This document shows positions 45,031 to 57,000 of a stretch of DNA of 64,000 nt, one piece after another. The notes below the pieces were generated by a model. The model saw nothing but the letters and a program-made list of their open reading frames with translations, made no database searches and had not been told where the DNA came from. Source of the DNA: Siderastrea siderea. Lineage: Eukaryota > Cnidaria > Anthozoa > Scleractinia > Rhizangiidae. The DNA lies in contig OZ034968.1 of the NCBI GenBank assembly GCA_964030785.1, positions 34,675,186 to 34,739,185 on the forward strand, in the 5' to 3' direction. How positions within the stretch are numbered: the first letter of the stretch is position 1; each line of letters begins with the position of its first letter. Made by a program: the position numbers and the translations under genes.

Positions 45031-48000
45031 ATGAGGCCGCGGTGCGTTTCTATAGCTTGTCTTTTGTTTTGGATTTCGTTCTGTTACGGACGCGTGTTAT
45101 TAACTGATGCTGATGCTTTAATTCCTGGTGCTAACCGAGGTGGGTTATATGTTTCTTTTTGGATTTGCAATTGTGTTCTTGAATTTAAAGCTCTCCCTTT
45201 CTGGGAAACGTAGTTAAGTCGAAATCTGGTCGATGTAGCTCTGTGTGTTCATTGAATTAGAACACGGGTAAGTTTATTATTTGTAGAATCTTGAAATCTC
45301 CTTGGTCTATTTCTGTGTATTCATTCAATTCTAGCACACGTAGCGTTTGTTTATTACGTGCGCATTTCCATATTTAGCTCTTGAGAGTTCTGTTGTGAGT
45401 ATATAAACTATTTGGAAAAATTTCCGTGTGTTCAATCTCTTAAAAACGTCCCTTTATGCATGCAGTCATGCGTAGAATTGTATGTACCGGGGTATAATTG
45501 TGCAGAAAATTTCCTTTCTTGCTTATGATTAACATTGTCACGAGAGTAAAGCACCAACAGTAACGATTAAAGCATCTTGTTTGCCTTGGACTTATGTTGA
45601 CAAGATATCCGCACTATTTAGGGATTTCTGTACACAACAGTTGTCCATTTTGAGTAGCTACATGTGCACTACTGAGCATAGCCTGTTCCAGGCGTTCAGA
45701 TAGTGGAGCGCGAGCGAAAAAGAAAGTGAGCGAAAGAGCAGGAAAAAAACGAGGGGAGACTGGGGAAGAGGACGAGGGAACGCCTGTGAAATTAATTGTA
45801 AAAAGCTCATGACGGTATACCAGAATCTGGAATACCCTCTGATTGGCCAAATTTGACGCCTCCTGTCAACACCAGAAGGTTGTTGACACAGACAAGAAAT
45901 GCGGTATGGCATGCCCGTGCGAAGGTCATCCGCCATCGAGTCACGCACGGTTGAATATAAACTGCACGGCATTAGCGCTTGACAATTTCCCAAATGTGGA
46001 TACTTTACAAATGGAATAAAAAGATTGTCTTCAAAACGTGTTTCTGGGAAGAGGTCTCATCGCCATTCTTCCAACAGGGTTTGGAAATAGCTTGATCTTT
46101 CAACTGTTTCCAAGATTAATCAATGCATTGCAAAGAAACGCTGTTTCTAAGATAATTGTGGTCATTCCGCTTGTTGCAATCATGAAAGACCAATAGAACA
46201 GCTTCAAAGCATCGGAATTAGAGCGCTGGCTATCGGAGTAGATGAAGAAGAAGACGAAGAAGGAGCAGGAAAAATGGATCGGGTAGATTGTTTATGAAAG
46301 TCCTGAAAGCCTGCTGTCTAAGGAATGGAGAAAAGAACAACAACAAACATATCGTAGCCATCGCAATCGATGAAGACTACGAAGTTCATTCCATTACAGA
46401 GTGAAAAGCTTTCTATTCATCAATTTGATAAACCGATGTGTATATAAAGTCGTCTGTGATTCTCGTTACCTTTATTGGTCCGGTAGTGGAGATGACATTT
46501 GCATTTCGGTATCACAGAAAATTTTGCATTGTTCATTCGGCATGTCAGATTTCTTAAAGCATCATCTACTTTTCCCAATGCTTCAAACTCGGGCGAAACC
46601 TATTTCAGTGAGTATAATTACATAACTTTCTTGTTTACTTTGACCTGACCCTGGGTTCATGTTTCTCTGCCGCTGTCGGCGGTCTTAAGTGGGCGGCTTG
46701 GGCTTTTTAAAATTAATTTCACAGGCATTCCCTCGTCCTCTTCCCCAGTCTCCCCTCGTTTTTTTACGCTCTTTCGCTCGCTTTATTTTTCGCTCGCGCT
46801 CCACCGTCTGAACGCCTCAAACAGGCTATACTGAGCAATACATGAATGTTGTACTGTTGGCCAGCAGGAAGCCAATTTAAGACTGCCAAACATCAAACAC
46901 TTAACAAACAGGTTAGGGGTCAACCATTTAACTTCTTGGGGGGGGGGGGTTGGGTGATTTTGAAGAAAATATCCTGCAAGTGCCTATGCATAAGAAAAAC
47001 TTTCCTGCACAAGACTATTGTCCAAAAAAGCTCACGCACGTACAGTGGGCTGGAAGAAAAATTCTGGCAAGATGTTTCCTGGGTTGACACATTGAACTTT
47101 ATCAGCATACTGTTAAAAGATTTTAGCATCTGGACTTCGGTAAGAGGGATTCTTTGCACAATGATGTTTCCCCTTCAGATGGCCTTTTCTTTACATTTAT
47201 AGCACTTGTGGTTACCAATCTTGATACATGTTTTCTGGACTTCAAGATCACGGCTGGTGTTGTAGTTTGAAGAACAATGTTTTCAGTGCACTCTAAATCA
47301 AGAATGCCAGAATAACTGTTGGAACATGAAATAAACTTTGTTAAATATCTATTTGACACAAAACTGGAATGAGTTCTCCTGTAACATTAGCCTGAACGCT
47401 TGTCAAGTAAATGTGTAGGGATAGGAGATGTGTCTTTTAATATAGAAAGTGTCGTATGCCTCGCATACTGTATGTATTCCCTCTCTTGTGGAATATTAGT
47501 ATACAAGCTCGTTACGTCCATTGATACAAGGATTGCGTTCTCTGGAACTTTAGTCCTGTCAATGAAATTAATGGAGTCATCAGTTGACTGTATCAGTCTT
47601 TGAGATAGGACTTCTGTTGTTGTGCTAACGGCTGGAGTAGTATGGGAACAAATGCTGATAACGTCTCTGTTGGACCTGAAACTCCCGAGGTCTCCCACGT
47701 CGGTTTGTAGATTTTCGTAAGGGTATAAAATACTGGAATTCGAGGTGGGTTTGGTGTTTGAAAAGCCATTTTTTAGTCGTTTCGTTAATGTGGTGTTCAT
47801 TGTGAAGTACTGTAATCAATAATGGTACATTGTGGGATGTATCTTCAACCATGGGTACTGCAAGAGGCATCAGTAGTTTTCCATGTTCATACATGTTGTC
47901 TAATTGAATTTGCCCCTGGTTTTATTCCCAAGAAAGTCTGGGATCAGATGAAGTCCAAATAAAGTTTGCAAGTGAGGAAAATGATGAGAAATCATCATCC

Positions 48001-51000
48001 AGTGTTCGCATGGATGTGATCTGGGGATATCTGTCATCATTGAAGCTAAGAAATGGTACCCATAAATTTGGTAGGATAAATGCTGTGGCCAAAACAGTTC
48101 TTATTCTACCACATTCAAATGCCGGCGAAGAGAGAGTTGTGTCTCTTATAAGGAAAAACAAAACAGCATTTCGGCAGCATCTCTCCAGGTGGATGGTACG
48201 TTGGCCTTTTTGCTTACTATCAAAATGGCCAACAAAGAGTCATCTTTTGAACCACCTGCAGATTTGTTGGCCACTACAAAGAAAGCTACTTGGAACTACA
48301 ACAAAGAGCCTCATCAATGGCGTTTTTTCAGTGTTATGGCATGTTAATTTAACTTCTGGAGAAGTCAGAATGTTAAGAAAGAGTTGATATTAGTCCAATT
48401 AAAAGAAAAATCTGGGATCTAAATGGTTAGTTTCAAAGGGTCACATTTCCGCTCAGAATAAAGGAAAACATGTCTTAGCTACTTCAATTTTTCAAAATTT
48501 TCTGGGGGAGCATGCCATGACGCCATCAAAAATCTCACTATTTGGCAACAAAGCAACTTAAGAGCTCTGTGCAGATTATTTTGGGGCTTTGTAATGTGTA
48601 CATGTACTTCAGCTGCGAGTTGGATTTAACCCTTTCGAGATAGCACTCTAAAGCAACTTATTGCTGTACTGGTGGTTCTCAGTTTGATTTAACAAGGAAA
48701 GGATGTGGTTCATTATCTTCCCGTAAAATATGTACTGAAGGCGCATTCGCGCTATGCACTGTAATGTTCTGTAACTCTATGCACGCACTTTGTACTGTAC
48801 TGTAGGCACATTTGCCTTACAAAATGATTTAAGTCCAGGAACAGGTCTGACTCCTTTCATCAGTGGGAAGGGGTCACCTCAATGTTTTACATTCGGTGTT
48901 ATAATTAATGTGCTGTATTGTAAAAGTCAGTCAAAAACTCTTAGATAAAAATTAATGCATTTGTTCAAAGTTTCTTCCACAGATCCTTAACCTTTTATAA
49001 TTTGATTTATAATGAAGGTGGGATGAAGGCCTACTAACCCCATCCACACCCCAAAAAAATTTAATGCAGAACATTGGAGGGAGGAAAAAAATATCTTGCA
49101 AGAACATACCCCAAGAAAAAAAATTCATGGGGAATGAAGGGGTTGAAAAAAAAATTCATGCCTATACCAAATCACCCAACCCCCCCTTCAGAAGTTAAAT
49201 GGTTGGCCCCTTGATGACCAAGAATGGTATAGTTATGGGAAAGAGTAAGAGACATTCCGCTTTTGACACCTCGAACATTTGACAAAATAATACAGAGCAA
49301 TTTTAGACTGGCCACAGACAGTAAACCACCCACAGCATTCCCGACGATTTTATTTCACAAAATAATTTAATGTACCATTCCTACATGTAGGAATGCTAAA
49401 CTTTCCTCTGCATCTTTGGAGTAAGAAAAAGCATGTGGTAAATTGTGTCATTGAAATGTCTTAATTGTACTCAACTTCCTCCAGTGATAGAGGGAAACAG
49501 ACCTTCTACAGGTTGGGTCACATGACCTGCAACTAATGAGAAATTTCTAGAAATCAAGAGAGTGTGATTAAATTACATGTACATGTAGTGGCCTTAATTT
49601 TGAGGCTATGGATTTTAAGAGATTCCATACTTTTTGGTTATAAGGGGCACTCCGCTATAAGATGTACCCCAAACTTGGCAACTCAATCATGTTATTAAAT
49701 TTTCAAACTGAAAATATCGCTAACACTATTATGAAGAAAAAATATTTCTCAAGTTTATTGATAATTGAGTTAGCTTATAATCTAGCTAGCCGAAAGCGAG
49801 ATCGCAAACAATGGCATGAAAGTAGTTAACGGTGGTACAAGTTTCTGGTAATTTAAGAAAGCAAAAATTGTCATGCACATTATAAACAAAAGCTGAAAAT
49901 GTCACACTGCATTGTTTTACTGGTACATGTAGTTTTTTGGCAGCTTAGAATTAGTTTAGAAACTTGAACTTGTGGAAAAAGTTGTCAGCTAAATACAATC
50001 TTGAACTTGTGGGAAAAGTTTTCAGCTAACAAGCTTTATCTATAAAAAAAAGTACAGTGGAATAAGTGTATGTGTGTTCTAAAGCAGTAAAGTTTATATT
50101 GATTTTGCTTTTTTTGGATCAAATGAACTGTCCATGATGGAGAGCACTTATCCGTTAGTAAGGTGTCCATTGACATACACGCTATAGAAGTAGAAGTATA
50201 GAAGTATTAAGAAGTATTAAACATTATTATTATTATTATTATTATTATTTTACATGTAAGGAGAGGTTGAACTGTTCTTGTACATTGTACAATATAGTAA
50301 GTGTGTAACTTTTTTAATGGCAGGACCTAAACCTTTGCTGCAAAAAGTCACGTTGCAAATACAACTTACCGGTACATTTGTAGGCATGTAACAAATGCCG
50401 GGCTTTCAGCCAGACAATACATTGTAGAAGCTTTGCGGGAGATACATGTATGTCTTGTACAAAATTGTAAAAGGCCAGTTTCATTTCCATGAATTTCTTG
50501 TTTAAGATGTCCAGGCATCCCTGCACATATAGCTGAATTGCTTTGTACATTAAATTTTGTATATAGTGTATAAAGAGATTTCTAAACTTGCTTGTTGTTG
50601 TTTTTGTTGTTGTTCTATCAGGTCGCTGTAGTTTACCACCTGAAACTGGTCCTTGCCGTGCTGCCTTTCGCAGGTGGTATTTCAACAGTACTGTCAATGA
50701 GTGTGTAGAGTTTGTTTATGGAGGATGTGAGGGCAATGAGAATAACTTTGAAACAAAGGAAAACTGCAATACAACATGCAATGTGTCTGCTGTTCCCCAT
50801 CAAGGTTGGTACATTGGACACACTGTATCATTCTTTGTGACTGCTATAGTGCACAGGCACGTATATGCTCGTCTAAACTTCTCAAGTTAAGTTTATTGTA
50901 CTGTATTCACTATGCCTGTGTACTTTTGTTTCAGCTTTAGCAGATGATCCTGTTGAAAAGACAATTCGGACTTACATGAAGCTTGTTAAAAATGGAGTTC

Positions 51001-54000
51001 AACCTGAGGAACCTGTGCCATTTTTCTCTAAACATGAGATGTTTAGGAGAAGTACACAAACACAAAGTTCTCCTGGCAAAAGGAAATTGGTCAAACGGAA
51101 AGGAGATGCTGCAGCCATGGACATGTCTGCCCATGACTTAGAGCCTTATTTCACAGGTGGAAACCTAGAGACACCACTGCGTCATAAACGATCTGATAAT
51201 AAAACTGGAGCAGGAGGTAATAATTAGTTAATAGTGAAGTTAGTAGTGAGCTAATAGTGAAGAATGTGTGAAACAAACATGCTTCACTTTTTAATTTTCC
51301 ATTTCCAATGTTTCTTACATACAGTACATGTACATGTACATCCAATTACCTGCATGTTGAAAACAATGTTTGACATGCATCATACCAAAGAATGGTAGTC
51401 CTTTAATCTTCACGAAGGTGACGCTGTAAAGTTAAATGTCCTCATGAAGACGTTTGGATTTTTATCTGTTTGAGGTTATAAATTGGTGCCTGTAATAATG
51501 AAGCAAACCTTCTGCAAATTTTTTTATCAGTGAAAGGTGTGGGAAGAACATTGCATATTATTTCTTGTGCACTGCAGTTAGTCTTCCACTGCAACAAAAT
51601 TTCAAAGAATTTTAAATAATTTAATGACCAGCTCCCTAGTTGGCTTGTTAGCTCAATTGGTTAGAGCACTGCACTGGTATCGCAGAGGTCAGGGTTCGAA
51701 TCTCTGCAAGCCTGATTTTTTCAGGCTTTCTTTTGGCAACTACATAAGTTGCGTTAATAACTGCGAGGATCTTCTTTGCATTTAATTACTTGTTCATATA
51801 CATGTTGTCGTATGGATTAATTCTCTCACTCCTTTTTCTTTGCAACTCTCACGCATTGTGCCTAGCATTTTGATTCATTTGATTTTACCTGTAGCTGCAA
51901 TTGTTAAACTTGAATTCAGCTTTTGAAAATCATTTTGGTGTAATGTTGAAATGACCTTGCTTCTCCCTATGGTGGTACAGATAACCTACTTCTGGAAAGC
52001 CAGTAGTGTGAAGGAAAGGGGAGGGGGCAGAAATGATAAAGGTGTCTCAAGAATATTGACATAACTGTTCATGTACATGTAATTCGCCATCATTGAACAG
52101 TAGTGATGCATGGAGATTTCCCAGTCCAATGCATGATTTTGGTTGCTAAGCAACACTCATTATTGATTTTGAAGACCATCTGGATATTTTTTACATTGTC
52201 ACCTTCGCAAGTTTTTACCAAGTTACTCTGCATGCATGTACACTGTTATAATAAACAAAGATTATTACTACATTTTCAAATACATGTAAGATATCCCCTC
52301 AGTACAGTGGCATTCTGTTAAATAAACCAAAATACACTGTATAATGCATGTAGTAAGTAACTGTATTCAAATCTAACAGACTGAACTACCTAATAGCCAC
52401 TGCATGTACATTGTACTTGACTCAAAATTTCTTAAATACAGTAAGACCCTTGAGTCAAACTCGTTTTTTAACTCTCTCTCGTTAAAATGCTTATGTCTTG
52501 CTCAACTGTAGTAATACATGCAATTATTACATTAATTGTCTATTACATAAACAGCTTGGTAGCCAGGTTGAAGGAGTTGATAAGGTCATTGTTGATGTCT
52601 GCTTTCTTATTGCCTTGCAGCTTCATCACAACAAGTTCTCATAAGGAATTCTTCAGACAAACGTCGTATTTTAAACAACACGAATACAAGAGCAAGTAAA
52701 TCAGGCTTAAGGACAAGTGGTGCTCCATCACTTGGAGGGCCAGAGAAGACAACCACCATCAGTAGTAGTGAACTTCAATCTACATCAAGTCCACGTATAC
52801 ATTTGACTGATGTCAAAAAAGTTTCTTCTGAACAGCAGCGTGGGTCCAGTGATCCTGATAAACTGAAGGTTGATTTAGGTGAAATAGGGTCAAAATCAGA
52901 TTCGCAATCCTCATCTGTAGACAACTCGACATCAAGTGATGGTGGTAATGATCAGGTAAGCAACACAGTTGAAAAAGAGTCAAAATCAGATTCACAATCC
53001 TCATCCGTAGACAACTCAACATCAAGTGATGATGGTAATGATCAGGGAAGCGACTCAGTTGAAAAAGAGTCAAAATCAGATTCACAATCCTCACCTGTAG
53101 ACAACTCATCATCTAGTGATGTTGGTGATGGTCAGGGAAGCAACTCAGTTGAAAAAGAGTCAAAATCAGATTCACAATCCTCATCCGTAGACAACTCAAC
53201 ATCAAGTGATGATGGTAATGATCAGGGAAGCGACACAGTGGAAAAAGAGTCAAAATCAGCTTCAGAATCCTCACCTGTAGACAACTCATCACCTAGTGAT
53301 GATGTTGATGGTCAGGGAAGCGACTCAGTTGAAAAAGGGTCAAAGTCAGATTCGCAATCATCTGTACCCAAATATGCATCTAGTGGCAATGGTGATGATC
53401 AGAGAAGCGACTCAGTTGAAAAAGGGTCAAAATCAGATTCGCAATCATCTGTACCCAAATATGCATCTAGTGGCAATGGTGATGATCAGAGAAGCGACTC
53501 AGTTGAAAAAGGGTCAAAATCAGATTCGCAATCCTCATCTGGATACAAACCCATGTTGAGTTATAAGGGTGATGATCAGAGAAGCAACTCAGTTGAAAAA
53601 GAGGCCAAAGCAGGTTCACATTCTTTGTCTGGTGAAGTTGTTCAAGAACAGGAAGGTGAATCAGGTAGAAGAAGGCCAGACTCACAAATTAAAAAACATT
53701 CATCTCAAGAACAAAAGGAATTCAGTGACAGAGGTGATAAGGTACATTTATAGTACACTATAGGTGAACCAAAATAATGCTAATAATGCTAGAAGCTCAG
53801 CTATAAACGGACCAAAATCTGCATCACTTTGGCACAATAAATCAAACACTAAAGAGATAGTGGATGACACGAGCACTGGATTTGTAGAAGAACTTAATGG
53901 TTAAGTTAGCATTTACATGTACTGTTTTATCTCTTTTCATATTACAATCACTTATGTGCCTTCAAAGAAATAAAGCACTCTTGTTTTAAAAATGAAAGAT

Positions 54001-57000
54001 CTTTGCCGTAATTTTCACACCTAAACAAAAATTTAGGCTGCCTTTTTTTGTCTAGGCTTTCGTCATAATTGCTGAAATTGCCAAGACGATTGTGAGGGAG
54101 TTTTAACCTTTAATACTCAACGCATGCCCTGTTAAACAACGGGTATATTTTACGTTATTCTCCTTCTGAATTTAATGGCGGACAAGGTTAAGATACATGT
54201 AGAAAGCTTGCCTTATCGCTTCAGTGATGGGTGGTGATGGCGGATTACGGTCATCTCGCCACCAGGAAGGCTCGCCACCACCAACTCGTCATTATACACA
54301 CTAAAATAAAAATTATGCGTAAAGTTCACCCATTTACTAGCAAGTACCATGTGACGTGGAACATCTGATGTTCTAATTTGCCTTACGCTTAAACTGTTTA
54401 CAGTCCCCTGTTTGACTTGTGGTGGCGAGATGGTTTATGGCGAGATGACTAGATACCGTAATGGTACTCTATGCAGGCCAAGTTTACTTTTTTGTACTAT
54501 AAAGAGGGGATTGGGGCTTTAGAAACTTTAACTTCGCACAATAAATACCATTATGTGTTAGCAAGCCTAACGTTGCTTTGATATTATAGGAACACGGGGA
54601 TGAATCCTTCGAAGAAGATGACTATGACTCAAGTAATACACAGACCTACAGGAAGGATAGGTGATTTATAGTGTTTGTTGTTTGTATCATGACATTGATA
54701 GATTCTTCTTACCAACAGCGTAACAACTAGTAGAATTACACAGTGTGCTTCTGAAAAATCAAAATGTATTATGAACTCTCCTACTGAAAACAACTACATG
54801 TACATGTAAATGTACAGTATGTGGTCCTTGGTCCGCGAGTTAAAATAATAATCTGGAATATCTTATTTGAATCAAAACATAGCGAGCTGAAATTTTCCCT
54901 GAAGATAGCTTTTATGTTTCTCTAAAGTGGCAAGTTCAAAACTGAAATATTTTTCTTGTAATTCGCAAAAAGGTGACCGTGCTTGCGGGCCCTTGGTCCG
55001 CGAATGTGGTCCTTGGTCCGCGAATCATGTAAACAGCACGAAAAGTACCTGTGAATCCCAGTAATTTCCGTAGGAGAATGAAAATTTTAACAATATTTTA
55101 TTTATTCTTTTTTATCCTTGATATATCTAAGCTGCAATCTTGTTGGAAAGTCGTTGTGAGCATAAAATATGTTTTACTTTTCTGACAACACTCTCCCACA
55201 CAAACCCCAAGCGCAGTCGAAATAATTACAACACTCCAAGCTCATACGTATTCTACGTATACAAGAGAAGTTATCCCCGTTCATAGACATGTATAAAGAC
55301 GATTTTGAAAATATTCAGCAAAAACAAAGGCCGTTTCCATTTATCTTAGGTTTTCTTTATCTGTTTTGCGAAATGTAAGTTCTCTAGGGTCATAGGTCGC
55401 AGACCGAGGACCCATATGCGAAAATTGTTGATATTTTTCAAGAGACGATAAAACAAAACTTTCAAACTCTGCAGCAAATTCGTTCACAACAGCAGAAATA
55501 AGTTTATCTGTGAACTTGTTTTTCAAGAAAACACGTTCTCCCGTTGCGTTTTGTCTGTACACAAGCTAAGTAAACACTTCAAGAAAGACAAATTGGCCTA
55601 CCTGTCAACAAACTTGAATTCCGCGCTTTCACCAACAGCAGGAAAGCCGAAACTTCGTCATATGGAAAAAGACTAATCAATAAATCATCGGACACATTCG
55701 GTTTTTGTCGTAGTCTATTTAACGAGCAAATATTACATCATGTTCGGAAAAGTCGCGGACCAAGGACCACTTACTGTATGGTCCTTTCTTGTTACACTGT
55801 ACAGGGCCTGTGTGTGAAACCTGATTAACCCCTACCCGGCTAGGATTAAAAGTTCACCGCCGATGATATCATTTCTGCTATTAAAAATATTTTCTGAGCT
55901 TAGTTTTTTTCATAAGTGAAGTAAATACGAAACAAATGTAGGACAAAATCCATCTTCAGTATCGCAAAGACTTTGTTTCTTCTTTTTTTAAAGAGGTCTT
56001 TGTGTTTGTTGTTCTAAATTCTATCATTTTTCTACATACTCTAACCGAGAATCATCTATCAGTGTTGTCTTCTGTGGATGGCATCATGGTTGAGCAAGAT
56101 ATGTGGCCACGTTAGAGGCATTAGCGGCGGTTCGCCTGTGGTAGTGAATCGTATTTCAGAATGTCTTGTTGTATTATTTTGCAGTAGTATCTACCGTGGT
56201 TCTGATCCTCTTGAACACACGTCAAGCCACTTTGCTGCGTTTTTCCTGACTTCCATTGTGATGGTGTTTGCTGCGTACGTAATTTATCACAACAGACAAA
56301 AGGTAAATAAATAAATCACTTTATTTAGGTGTCAACGGTATCTAGCAAAGAATACTAATTGGGGACACCTCCAAGATCGAATTGGAATTTGGATGTGTTG
56401 GTTATTGAGGAGAGGGGAAAACCGGAGCACCCGGAGAAAAACCTCTCGGAGCAAGGACGAGAACCAACAACAAACTCAACCCACATATGACACCGGGACC
56501 GGGAGTCGAACCCGGGCCACATTGGTGGGAGGCGAGCGCTCTCACCACTGCGCCATCCCCTGCTCCCCTGAGTGTAGTGTATGACGCATATTAGTGTACA
56601 GCAGTAGCAACCCGACCATACGAACGTCTGTAGGCGTTTTAACTTTTAAAGGTTTTAAGCTGGTTTTCATCTTTTTTCTTTCAAACTTTGCATGTGAACT
56701 TAATTTTATAGTGCTGACTTATATGTGTTTTTCGGGAGAATTTCAACTTTAGAGACTGTGGATGAAAATGATGTGTGATCGTTCAAATAAAAAATATTGA
56801 GTAATACTTTGCAGAGGTGCTAGTGGGTTAAGGAACCCTTTTTAATATAAAATCAAACCAAGTCATGTACATTGTAATGTGATTCCGACGTTTAAGGCTG
56901 TAGATTAATTCATGAACTGTGTCCGTGGGAGCTACGTGAAGCAGTAATTCCCAAAAACACAAAACCTGGTTGACTTCATCTTTGGCAAACTCAAGCCAAA

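Larger units (their letters stand above)
46915..49209 (+). mobile_element. Degenerate hAT-type DNA transposon
   Basis: Ends AGGGGTCAACCATTTAACTTC (left) and, inverted, AGGGGCCAACCATTTAACTTC (right), both followed by a G run and TTGGGTGATTT. Near the right end lies a hAT-transposase-like C-terminal region on the plus strand (see 47930-48390). A Penelope-like fragment on the minus strand is nested inside. No 8-bp duplication could be matched, so the element is old. Confidence 0.6.

Noticed and set aside
51650..51720. Possible tRNA gene with good A and B boxes
   Set aside because: No acceptor stem closes and the sequence runs into a SINE body shared with other loci; the same applies to the tRNA-like heads at 14245, 56500, 58200 and 58520.
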